Source: Bacteroidales bacterium
GTDB lineage: Bacteria; Bacteroidota; Bacteroidia; Bacteroidales; Paludibacteraceae
Reading direction: 5' to 3'
Length of the DNA: 49,253 nt
Assembly (NCBI GenBank): GCA_012518275.1
Contig: JAAYSS010000108.1
Span: forward strand, 1-49,253
This document shows, piece by piece, positions 26,107 through 34,868 of this stretch (position 1 is the first letter of the stretch; the number at the start of each line of letters is the position of its first letter). Below the pieces are notes generated by a model. It was given only the letters and a program-made list of their open reading frames with translations, was not told the origin of the DNA and ran no database searches. Position numbers and translations under genes: made by a program.

Positions 26107-29100
26107 ATGAAAAAACACTACTATTTTCTACAAATTGCAGTTGTTATGAGTTTTTTCTTTTTGGCTCATAATATTTTCGCACAAACAAAAATCGATGTTT
26201 GGGATTTTGGAGCTGAACAATTAGATGAGAATCAATATAATAATATGTTAGATGTGACAACCATCAACAGTTGGTACTCTTCTACAATTACTCCCGGTTC
26301 TGTATCCACAAGTAACGTTTTTCCTTCAAGTTTCGGTCCAGTAGGCGGATTATCTTGGAAAGGCGGGTCAAATGATCGTTTACGCTCGACTAATGAATCG
26401 CTTACTCGATACGATGAAAACTTAGGTGGAGTCTCCAATTTTGCCGGAAGACTTTACCAAAATAGTGCCGGTGTGGAACCCCCATCCCGTTATTTAACTA
26501 TCGAGTTAGCCGAAGATGATGAAGTTTCATTGGTTACCCGAGCAGATGCAACTGGAAATATGAATTTTGTAAATGCTGAAACAGGACAGTATGATTCTTT
26601 TGAGATTGGTTCTACACTTGTAACGCTTAACTTTGTAGCCAAAACTTCAGGAAGTTATAGAATCTATGCTTCATCCGGGAAACCATCTTTTTATCGAATT
26701 TATAGAAAATCTGCAGAGTACGTAACATTGAGCGGAACTGTTGATGTATCACAATTAGATGTAATCCCGACAGGATATACAATCAATTTTACAAATGAAG
26801 CTGGAAAAACATGGTCTGCTGCGCCTGATGCTTCTAACAATTTCAAAATACAAGTTCCGGCTGGATTCAATTATACCCCAAGTTTAGGCAACGCGAACGG
26901 ATATATTATCACAAGTAATGAAACATTGACTGTAGATGGTAATACGACGTTTAATACTGCAATTTTGAAAGTATCACTTTTTACTTTGAGCGGAAAAGTA
27001 ACAGGACTTTCTGCAGAAGAAATTGCAAATATGTCATTAGTTTTCATTCCAACAGAATCACGTCCTTACAAGCCTATAACAGAATTTAATTACTCAACTG
27101 GCGAATACACAGTACAGCTGGAAGCAAATCAAGAATACTCCATTTCGGCAAAAGATATTAATGACTATTATTTGACAAATAATACAATTAATCTTGTTTC
27201 CGATGAAACGCGGGATTTAACTTTTGCAGCCAAATTAACACATAAGGTTTCGTTAATTACTTCGGGATTAGATGCTGCTCAATTAGCTGATTTACAAGTT
27301 ACTTTTAATAATTTAAATGAACCCGGATACCTGTATTCATTCACTGATTTGAGCAATATTAATCTTCGCGATGGGGTCTATTCAATTTCTTGTAGCGGTT
27401 TAGACCAGTATCCAATTCAGCTGGGACTTACATCAAATTTGAAAGTAAATGGTGCAGATACTGAAAAAAATCTAACTTTTGTACCGGTTACGATTTGGTC
27501 ATTTGATGACTCGGCAATTACTTCATCTACAACAGTATACAAAGGTATGTTGTTTTCAGGAGCACCATATAATGAGCAGGGTAAAGGGCATTTGGTGTTG
27601 AAAAACAGTGATACTGCAAAAATCCCTGTTTCTCCAGGTCAAAAAATTATTATTTCTTACTATTATTCAGCGAGATTTACTGTTGATGGTGGAGATGAAG
27701 TTTCTACATCGAGTGGAAGCACGAATCAGCTTGAATCACAAGAATTTATCTACGATGGAACAAGTTCTGGATTTATGACAATCGCAAATATTCCAGGTAC
27801 AACTACGTATATATCAGAGGTAAGAATAGAAAAAGTTGTTCCATATAAAAAGGTAATTACAGTTGGATTTGACAAGGATTATTTGTCAATAAACGAAGCT
27901 TTAGCTGCAGTTAGGAGTATGAATAGGGATGCTAATGATACAGTGAAAATCATGATTGATCCAGGAAATTATGAAGAAATGTTAGTGATTGATGTGCCTG
28001 ACGTGGCTTTAATAAATGCTGCTTCCAATCCAGATATTTCTTTGCTTAACAAGGGAGTTGATATCTCTCCAAATGCTGTGAGGATTACCAGTTATTATGG
28101 ACACGGATACAATTATTTCAGCATGGGTAAAGACCAAAAATGGAATGCTGAGGTTCTGCGTGTAAACAAGGAAAATGGATATACTGAGTACAAAAATACC
28201 GGCAGTGGTACCGGAAATAATTCATATTGGAATGCAACAGTTTTGGTCACTGCACCGAGATTTTATGCTGAAAATATCATTTTCGAAAATTCTTTCAATC
28301 AATACATTTCAAAGAAGGAATCGGAAGATGTTGTAGTAGAATGGGCTTCTGGAGGTAAAGGCAAACGACCAACAGATTATGGAAATACTTCGGTTCAAAA
28401 TAAAAGTTTTGTTGAAAGAGCAGCTGCTATTGCGTATACAAAAAGTGGTGATAAATCGGTATTGTTCAATTGTAGAGTTATTGGTCGTCAGGATAGTTTC
28501 TTTGGAGCTGAAGGCGCGCGGGTAGTAGCCTATAAAGGCTCTTTGATGGGAAGTACAGACTACATTTTTGGAGGTATGACCTTGACTGCATACAAGTCTG
28601 AATTGGCTATGAATACGAGCGAAGCTAGTTCTGACGTAGCCTATATTACTGCAGCACAACAAAACACATCAAGAGGTTTTCTGTTCTACGAATGCATAAT
28701 TACGTCAGCATTACCCGGCACAGAAACAGCTTCAGTATACCTTTCAAAACCAGGTTATTTTGGCCGTCCTTGGCAACCAAACTCAAGTGAAGCAGTGTTT
28801 TATAATACTACAATTAATACAACTGATAATCCTAATTATTCGGGTAAATCTCTTATCATTCCAAAAGGTTGGAATAATTCTCTGGGCGGAACATCTGATA
28901 AAGTTTATGAATTTGGAACAATTGAAAAATCCGGAGTTGATAATCAAGCAAACCGTGTAACATGGTCTAAGATATTGGCATCTCCTTCACTGGATGATGG
29001 AACAGAAATAACCACTTTTAACTTCACAAAAGGAAATGATGACTGGGATCCGATTCCATCTTTGATATTAAAAGATGTTGCTTCGGGAGTCAATGAGAAA

Positions 29101-29316
29101 AGCAGTTCAAATTTGAATATTTATGTTGTAAATGATGATTTACACATTTCAAATTTAGTTTCAGAAACAACTGTTGAAATTTATTCCGTCGATGGTAAAT
29201 TAATTCTTTCAAATAGAATTTCGGAAAATTCTATGTTCAAAATTGATAATGGTTTTTGGATAGTTAAAGCATCTGATAACCAGGGTTATAAAGTTAGAAA
29301 AATCATTGTTCATTAA
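26107..29316 (+). CDS. Multidomain CE8 pectin methylesterase with T9SS C-terminal domain
   Basis: Signal peptide 1-25 (IFAQ). Residues ~28-205 form a beta-rich domain (VDVWDFGAE-like start, SRYLTIELAEDDEVSLV, GSYRIYASSGKPSFYRIYRK) also found as the stand-alone protein at 29529. Residues ~210-580 hold repeated Ig/prealbumin-like units. The CE8 domain spans ~582-985: GRQDSFF (Gln795, Asp796), TDYIFGG (Asp818) and FGRPW (Arg887), the expected catalytic set. The C-terminal ~70 residues (VEIYSVDGKLILSNR, NGFWIVKA, RKIIVH) are a T9SS sorting domain. It de-esterifies homogalacturonan outside the cell, preparing it for the PL1 enzymes. Confidence 0.9.
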   Translation: MKKHYYFLQIAVVMSFFFLAHNIFAQTKIDVWDFGAEQLDENQYNNMLDVTTINSWYSSTITPGSVSTSNVFPSSFGPVGGLSWKGGSNDRLRSTNESLTRYDENLGGVSNFAGRLYQNSAGVEPPSRYLTIELAEDDEVSLVTRADATGNMNFVNAETGQYDSFEIGSTLVTLNFVAKTSGSYRIYASSGKPSFYRIYRKSAEYVTLSGTVDVSQLDVIPTGYTINFTNEAGKTWSAAPDASNNFKIQVPAGFNYTPSLGNANGYIITSNETLTVDGNTTFNTAILKVSLFTLSGKVTGLSAEEIANMSLVFIPTESRPYKPITEFNYSTGEYTVQLEANQEYSISAKDINDYYLTNNTINLVSDETRDLTFAAKLTHKVSLITSGLDAAQLADLQVTFNNLNEPGYLYSFTDLSNINLRDGVYSISCSGLDQYPIQLGLTSNLKVNGADTEKNLTFVPVTIWSFDDSAITSSTTVYKGMLFSGAPYNEQGKGHLVLKNSDTAKIPVSPGQKIIISYYYSARFTVDGGDEVSTSSGSTNQLESQEFIYDGTSSGFMTIANIPGTTTYISEVRIEKVVPYKKVITVGFDKDYLSINEALAAVRSMNRDANDTVKIMIDPGNYEEMLVIDVPDVALINAASNPDISLLNKGVDISPNAVRITSYYGHGYNYFSMGKDQKWNAEVLRVNKENGYTEYKNTGSGTGNNSYWNATVLVTAPRFYAENIIFENSFNQYISKKESEDVVVEWASGGKGKRPTDYGNTSVQNKSFVERAAAIAYTKSGDKSVLFNCRVIGRQDSFFGAEGARVVAYKGSLMGSTDYIFGGMTLTAYKSELAMNTSEASSDVAYITAAQQNTSRGFLFYECIITSALPGTETASVYLSKPGYFGRPWQPNSSEAVFYNTTINTTDNPNYSGKSLIIPKGWNNSLGGTSDKVYEFGTIEKSGVDNQANRVTWSKILASPSLDDGTEITTFNFTKGNDDWDPIPSLILKDVASGVNEKSSSNLNIYVVNDDLHISNLVSETTVEIYSVDGKLILSNRISENSMFKIDNGFWIVKASDNQGYKVRKIIVH

Positions 29317-29411
29317 CTGTGTTTTCGATGAACTGTAACAAATTGAATTATTGAAAGCAAACAGCGTATAACTATTTGGCAAATAGCGTTAAACGTTAAT
29401 GTTTCTTTTTC

Positions 29412-29425
29412 TGTGTACGAACACA
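29412..29425. promoter_or_regulatory. LacI-type operator 2
   Basis: TGTGTACGAACACA differs at one base from the palindrome TGTGTACGTACACA. It lies 104 bp before the 29529 gene. The preceding AATGTTTCTTT also precedes the operator at 41994, so this is probably the start of a separate transcription unit. A -7 box is not clear here. Confidence 0.65.
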
Positions 29426-29528
29426 AAAAATATTTAAAAAATTAGTTTCTATGAATTTTTCTTTTTACTTTTACGTAAAATATTTAAACTAACAATAAAA
29501 TTATTTATTAACAAAAAAAGTATTTATT

Positions 29529-30233
29529 ATGAAAAAAATTTTACTATTAGCATTAGTAGCAATTTCATTGAATGGATTTGCACAAACTACCAAGACATGG
29601 AATTTTAGTGAGGCTCCGTTTGGAGAAGAAGGAATGACAGCTCTTGATTTTTCTAAAACCCAGGTTATTGATGGGCTTACACTTGGTTCCGATGGTTCCA
29701 AGCTTTTTGCACTTGACGCTAACAATAAAACTTTGAATGATGTTAAATATACCCATCGTCTTAAAACTGGTGGAGGAGGATCCCCTAAAAGTGGTTCTTT
29801 AATTCCTACTACCCGTTATTTGAAAATTGATGTGGCGGGAAATAGTACAATTAAATTCGGAATGATGTCTTCCAATAAAACAGATGCGAGAATTTTGCAA
29901 ATAGTTAATGCTGATGAAACTTATACTGCAGAAATTTCTGATATAATTGGGTCGAGTATTGCAGAATACACCCATGAATATACGGGCGGACCTACATCTC
30001 TGTATTTTTATTCAACGTCAGGAGGTATTAACTTCTATGTAATCTCTGCAACTAACATAGCAACTTCTTCAGTAAACAACATCGATGCAAATAAAGCTAT
30101 CGTTAGTGAAAAATACTACGATGTACTTGGTCGTGAAATCCAAAGCAATTCAAATGGATTGGTAATCAGAAAAATAACTTACGATGACGGTACTACAGCT
30201 TCTCTGAAAACTTATATCAGAAAAGATAGATAA
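29529..30233 (+). CDS. Small secreted beta-sandwich protein, candidate pectin-binding module
   Basis: Signal peptide 1-19 (NGFAQ). The domain at residues ~20-180 (TKTWNFSEAPFGEEG, TTRYLKIDVAGNSTIKFG, TSLYFYSTSGGINFYVIS) matches in layout the N-terminal domain of the CE8 enzyme at 26107. The last ~45 residues (YYDVLGREIQSNSNGLVIRK, ITYDDGTT, KTYIR) resemble a short T9SS sorting domain. There is no catalytic motif. With its own operator and terminator it can be expressed alone and abundantly, fitting a surface glycan-binding or scaffold protein. The function is inferred. Confidence 0.7.
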   Translation: MKKILLLALVAISLNGFAQTTKTWNFSEAPFGEEGMTALDFSKTQVIDGLTLGSDGSKLFALDANNKTLNDVKYTHRLKTGGGGSPKSGSLIPTTRYLKIDVAGNSTIKFGMMSSNKTDARILQIVNADETYTAEISDIIGSSIAEYTHEYTGGPTSLYFYSTSGGINFYVISATNIATSSVNNIDANKAIVSEKYYDVLGREIQSNSNGLVIRKITYDDGTTASLKTYIRKDR

Positions 30234-30246
30234 TTTCCAAAGTTCG

Positions 30247-30290
30247 ACCAATGGTAATCTTAGATTAGATTATCATTGGTTGTTTTTTTG
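30247..30290 (+). terminator. Intrinsic terminator after the 29529 gene
   Basis: A 13-bp stem ACCAATGGTAATC (30247-30259) / GATTATCATTGGT (30268-30280), with one G-U pair and an 8-base loop, is followed by TGTTTTTTTG. It makes the operator 2-29529 unit monocistronic. Confidence 0.85.
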
Positions 30291-30317
30291 TCTATTCAAA
30301 ATTACTACAATCATTTG

Positions 30318-30558
30318 ATGAAGAAACATCACTTCATATTTATCAGTACTATTTTCTTCTTACCTAAAATTGCTTTTTCTCAGAAAGCTAAAGTTGAGTT
30401 TATCAAGCAGGATTCCAAATTTCAACTTGGAGTATTCATAAACGGAAATTATTTTAAGACCAAAACAAAAAATTGTATTTAAACACAAATTAGTGGTGTC
30501 AGGAATTCTCACTGATGATAAAATTAATGAGATAAAAACCGATTTTTGGCGCCGTTAA
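30318..30558 (+). pseudogene. Internally deleted remnant, possibly DUF6807 (PmoA-like)
   Basis: The frame from 30318 gives a signal peptide (MKKHHFIFISTIFFLPKIAFS) and KVEFIKQDSKFQLGVFINGN before stopping at 30482. In the next frame about 28 codons up to the stop at 30556-30558 read IVFKHKLVVSGILTDDKINE then IKTDFWRR. The first part resembles the N-terminus of DUF6807 proteins (the xINGxYFTxY region) and the second their C-terminus (YRLVVHxGxLT...IN). The middle of the gene appears lost. The family name is a low-certainty reading; the broken state is clear. The rest of the 30234-30577 gap holds the terminator. Confidence 0.45.
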
Positions 30559-30577
30559 TTTTTTACCGTGATATTCA

Positions 30578-33142
30578 ATGAAAAATGTATCTTTCATATT
30601 ATTAATGCTTTTGATGTTTATTTCAGGCTCTATTTTTTCACAAGCTCCAACTATAATCGAATCTTCTGGTTGGCTTGAAAGTGCTTTTGTGAAATGGAAG
30701 CCTGTGGAAGGTGCTCAAAGCTACAATGTTTATTACACAGGAAATGAAAATGTAGACCAAAAAATAGATAATCAACTGATACGTGATTACGGAGATTATT
30801 TCCGTGCGGATATTTTAGGACTGAAAGCAGGAGAATACACCATAAAAGTTGTTCCCGTGATTTCTGGAACAGAAAGCATTGAAACAGAAACAGCTGTGCT
30901 TACTGTTCTTCCTCATGACCGCACAGGGTTTGCATTTTACGGAGAAAGAGTGCCGGGTGCCTACAAAGCAGATGGAACACCGAAAGACGGTGCGGTTATT
31001 CTTTACATCACAGAAAATAATAAAAATTCTGTGTCTATAAATGTTACAGGAGCCAACTCAAATCCTTGCGTGGGACTTCAAACTATTCTTGATGGTTTCA
31101 AAAAAGGGAAAGATAACCGCCCGTTGATTGTTCGACTGATTGGACAAATTACTGATCTCGACTATATGCTCGGCGGTGATATTGTCATTGAAAATAGAAG
31201 AAACGAGATGAGTTACATTACATTTGAAGGAGTTGGTGATGACGCTGTGGCTGATGGGTGGGGGTTGAGAATAAAAAACGCAGCTAATATCGAAGTTCGG
31301 AATCTCGGGTTTATGAACTGCAACAGCAATGAAGGAGACAACGTAGGATTACAGCAGGACAATACGCACATTTGGGTTCATAATTGTGATATGTTTTATG
31401 GAAATGCCGGTTCTGATGCTGACCAAATAAAAGGCGACGGCGCTCTTGACTGTAAACGATCAACGTATGTGACTTCTTCATACAATCATTTTTGGGACAG
31501 TGGAAAAAGCAATTTAGTCGGACTCAGCGAAGGTGCAGACCCGGAACTTTTCATCACATTTCATCACAATTGGTACGATCATTCCGATTCTCGCCATCCG
31601 CGCGTTCGTTTTTATTCGGCACATGTTTACAACAATTATTATGACGGAATTTCTAAATACGGCGTTGGTTCTACGCGCGGTTCGTCGGTCTTTGTAGAAG
31701 GAAATTATTTTCGAAATTGCAAACGTCCGATGATGATTTCGATGCAGGGAACAGATGTTTGGAGCGAATCAAAACAGGCTAATGACTATAGAAATGTTCC
31801 CACTTTTTCAAGTGAAGATGGAGGAATAATAAAAGCTTACAATAACCTTTTTGATTACACAAATGGTCAGCCGCGTTTTGTGGCTTACGGAGATCCTGAT
31901 CCCAAGTATAATATTGGCGGAAAAATCAGTTCTACGGTTGATTTTGATGCATATGTCGTAAATAAGAGAGAAGAACAGGTGCCCGCCACTGTAAAATCAG
32001 CTTACGGTTCAAATACGTATAATAATTTTGACACTGATCCAACATTGTATGTGAAAAATCTAGCAATAGACAATCCTTCAGTTGCCAAAGAAAAAGTAAT
32101 GCAGTTTGCCGGTCGCGTTCAGGGTGGGGATTTCAAATGGACATTTGACAACGCTGTTGACGATAATTCCTATAACGTGATCTCGGCACTAAAATCTGCA
32201 TTGACAGCCTACAAGACAAAACTGGTGGCAGTTCAGGGAGAAACCTCTTCTTCAGTGAGCACTCAAACCCTTACTTCAATAGGAAATGTTAATCAGACTG
32301 TGCAAGCAGGAACTGCAATTGATGAAATTGTTTTCACTTGGGGAGGAGATGCAACTGATGCTTCCGTTACCGGATTGCCGGCTTCTGGAATTAGTTTTGT
32401 GAAAAATTCTACAGCAAAAACGGTTACAATTTCGGGTGTTCCAACATCTGATGTTCACTACACAGTAACAACATCTGGAATGTCTGGAATTCCTGTTTCT
32501 CAGTCTGGTACCATTAGTCTTTCGAATGAAGCATCTTCTGGCGAAATGATTCATAATTTCACCACAGATGGAAAAACCAGCAATTTCTACAACATAACCG
32601 GTAATCTTTCAACGAAATATGGTACCGTAACTTACGAGGGTCATATGTTGACACAATGTTTGAAAATGGAGTCAGCTACAAGCATCTCATTCAACACAAC
32701 GGATATTTCCACTTTGACGCTTGTTTTCAATAAATCGTATTCCGGTAATGTGAAAATTGATGGCACAACGTATGAACCAGCATCCACAGCGGATGGGGTG
32801 TTGAAAATAAATAATTTGCCTGCAGGTTCTCATACGATTCTCAAAGGAAACGGTGGAAGTTATTTGTTTTACATGAGTGTAAAATACCCAACACTGTCAA
32901 GTGTCACAGAAAATAAAAACATTAACTTAGAAATTCATCCTAATCCTGTAAATAAAAAGCTGTATGTGTCGTCCGATATTGACTTTGAAAAGATTGAAAT
33001 TTATTCAATTACAGGCCGGATGATAAAACAAATCACTGGAAACAGAAAAAGCATTGATTTAGGCAACATTCCCAGTGGTAACTATTTGATAAGATTCAAA
33101 ACAAAAAATGGGGTAATTTCCAAAACGATAATTAAAAAATAA
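30578..33142 (+). CDS. PL1 pectate lyase with FN3-like, Ig-like and T9SS domains
   Basis: Signal peptide 1-21 (IFSQ). Residues ~25-115 are FN3-like (AFVKWKPVEGAQSYNVYYTG). The PL1 domain spans ~120-480: GDGALDCKRSTYV for the calcium site, FHHNWYD (His329, His330, Asn331) and SRHPRVRF (Arg339, Arg342). Residues ~560-650 are Ig-like, ~655-770 a beta-sandwich (HNFTTDGKTSNFYNI). The end, LEIHPNPVNKKLYV, IEIYSITGRMIKQI, GNYLIRFKTKNG, is a classic type A T9SS sorting domain. It is less similar to the two tandem PL1 enzymes than they are to each other, so it probably has a different substrate or product pattern. Confidence 0.92.
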   Translation: MKNVSFILLMLLMFISGSIFSQAPTIIESSGWLESAFVKWKPVEGAQSYNVYYTGNENVDQKIDNQLIRDYGDYFRADILGLKAGEYTIKVVPVISGTESIETETAVLTVLPHDRTGFAFYGERVPGAYKADGTPKDGAVILYITENNKNSVSINVTGANSNPCVGLQTILDGFKKGKDNRPLIVRLIGQITDLDYMLGGDIVIENRRNEMSYITFEGVGDDAVADGWGLRIKNAANIEVRNLGFMNCNSNEGDNVGLQQDNTHIWVHNCDMFYGNAGSDADQIKGDGALDCKRSTYVTSSYNHFWDSGKSNLVGLSEGADPELFITFHHNWYDHSDSRHPRVRFYSAHVYNNYYDGISKYGVGSTRGSSVFVEGNYFRNCKRPMMISMQGTDVWSESKQANDYRNVPTFSSEDGGIIKAYNNLFDYTNGQPRFVAYGDPDPKYNIGGKISSTVDFDAYVVNKREEQVPATVKSAYGSNTYNNFDTDPTLYVKNLAIDNPSVAKEKVMQFAGRVQGGDFKWTFDNAVDDNSYNVISALKSALTAYKTKLVAVQGETSSSVSTQTLTSIGNVNQTVQAGTAIDEIVFTWGGDATDASVTGLPASGISFVKNSTAKTVTISGVPTSDVHYTVTTSGMSGIPVSQSGTISLSNEASSGEMIHNFTTDGKTSNFYNITGNLSTKYGTVTYEGHMLTQCLKMESATSISFNTTDISTLTLVFNKSYSGNVKIDGTTYEPASTADGVLKINNLPAGSHTILKGNGGSYLFYMSVKYPTLSSVTENKNINLEIHPNPVNKKLYVSSDIDFEKIEIYSITGRMIKQITGNRKSIDLGNIPSGNYLIRFKTKNGVISKTIIKK

Positions 33143-33203
33143 TCATAAATGATTTTACCTTCAATTTTATAATTTGGTGGTTGTAGAATAACTATTTATT
33201 AAA

Positions 33204-34823
33204 ATGAAAAAAGCGGTAACTCTTCTTTTTGCCTGTGCGTTTGTAATCAATCTTTTTAGTCAAAACACACTTTCAAAATCTTGGGTTTCGGACTTAGGAA
33301 ACGGTAAATACAAAAATCCTATTATCCATGCTGACTATTCGGATCCTGATGTTTGCAGGGTAGGAGACGATTATTACATGACCGCTTCGAGTTTTAATGC
33401 GATTCCCGGTTTGCCGATTTTGCACTCAAAAGATTTGGTAAATTGGAAATTAATTGGACACGGAATTCAGAATTTGGAACCAAAGGATGTTTTTTCAAAG
33501 CCTCAGCACGGAAACGGTGTCTGGGCGCCATCCATTCGTTATCACAATAATGAATTTTATATTTATTGGGGCGATCCTGACTTCGGAATTTACATGGTAA
33601 AAACTAAAAATCCGGCTGGTAAATGGGAAAATCCTGTGATGGTAAAAGCTGGAAAGGGTTTGATTGATCCCTGTCCGCTTTGGGATGATGACGGCCGTGC
33701 ATACGTGGTACACGCATATGCAGGAAGTCGTGCAGGGATTAAGAGTATTTTGGCTGTATTTGAAATGAATGCAGAAGGAACGAAAGCTGTTTCGCCAAGC
33801 CGTACGGTTTATGACGGGCACGAAATCGATCCAACTATAGAAGGTGCGAAATTTCACAAACGCAATGGCGAATATTATATTTTTGCTCCTGCGGGCGGAG
33901 TTGCCACCGGTTGGCAAGTAGTGATGAAATCAAAAAACATCTATGGACCTTACGAGCGGAAAGTGGTTTTGTCACAAGGAAAAACATCTATAAACGGACC
34001 GCATCAAGGTGCTTGGGTGGATACGCAGGAAGGAGAAAATTGGTTTTTTCATTTTCAAGATAAAGGGGCTTATGGGCGCATTGTCCATTTGCAACCTATG
34101 GTTTGGAAAGACAACGGATTTCCTGTAATTGGAATCGATAAAGATGGTGATGGAGTGGGGGAGCCTGTTTTAGAATATAAAAAACCAAAAGTTACAGGAA
34201 ACAATCCAAAACAAACACCTGCCGAAAGTGATGAATTTTCAACCAGTGAATTGGGTTTGCAGTGGCAATGGCATGCTAATCCTGCAGATTGGTGGAGCTA
34301 CTCGGATGTTCAACGTGGAATTCTCACGCTTTTCTCTGTTCCAATTCCTGAAAACTATAAAAATCTTTGGGATGTTCCAAATTTGCTTTTGCAGAAATTT
34401 CCGGCTGAAAAATTTACTTCTACACTCAAATTTAAGTTCATCCCCGATGAGCGATTTGTTGGTGAAAGGGCAGGCCTTGTTGTGATGGGAATGGATTATG
34501 CCGTTTTAACAATTGAAAAAACAAAGGATGGATTCGTCATCTCGCAGGATGAATGTATCGGAGCTGAAAAAGGAAAAGGCGAAGTGAAAAATGAAACGAT
34601 TACAGCCAAACAATCTGATGTCTTGTTCCGTGTAAATGTTGGAGCGGATGCAATTTGCAGTTTCTCGTACAGTTTGGATGGTAGGAAATTTACAAAAATT
34701 GGCAAAACCTTTAAAGCTAAAGAAGGCAAATGGATTGGCGCGAAAGTAGGAGTTTTTTGCTCACGTCCAATAAGTAATAATGACGGTGGAAGGATGGAAA
34801 TAGATTGGTTTAGAATTGACTAA
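33204..34823 (+). CDS. GH43 glycosidase with C-terminal beta-sandwich
   Basis: Signal peptide 1-19. The five-bladed GH43 propeller shows the three catalytic acids: HADYSDPDV (Asp47, base), GLIDPCPLW (Asp155) and DPTIEGAKF (Glu213, acid). FHFQDKGAYGRIVHLQPM also fits. Residues ~340-539 form the C-terminal GH43 beta-sandwich (SDEFSTSELGLQWQWHANPA). Activities in this family are alpha-L-arabinofuranosidase, beta-xylosidase or galactosidase; in this locus removal of arabinan or other side chains of rhamnogalacturonan I is likely. Substrate not proven. Confidence 0.9.
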   Translation: MKKAVTLLFACAFVINLFSQNTLSKSWVSDLGNGKYKNPIIHADYSDPDVCRVGDDYYMTASSFNAIPGLPILHSKDLVNWKLIGHGIQNLEPKDVFSKPQHGNGVWAPSIRYHNNEFYIYWGDPDFGIYMVKTKNPAGKWENPVMVKAGKGLIDPCPLWDDDGRAYVVHAYAGSRAGIKSILAVFEMNAEGTKAVSPSRTVYDGHEIDPTIEGAKFHKRNGEYYIFAPAGGVATGWQVVMKSKNIYGPYERKVVLSQGKTSINGPHQGAWVDTQEGENWFFHFQDKGAYGRIVHLQPMVWKDNGFPVIGIDKDGDGVGEPVLEYKKPKVTGNNPKQTPAESDEFSTSELGLQWQWHANPADWWSYSDVQRGILTLFSVPIPENYKNLWDVPNLLLQKFPAEKFTSTLKFKFIPDERFVGERAGLVVMGMDYAVLTIEKTKDGFVISQDECIGAEKGKGEVKNETITAKQSDVLFRVNVGADAICSFSYSLDGRKFTKIGKTFKAKEGKWIGAKVGVFCSRPISNNDGGRMEIDWFRID

Positions 34824-34868
34824 CAGCAGTTACAAGAAAACACAAAATTTGTAAATCGTATATCTTCA

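Noticed and set aside
28309-28662. 117-codon minus-strand frame inside the CE8 gene
   Set aside because: Antisense shadow of the catalytic region; no independent evidence.
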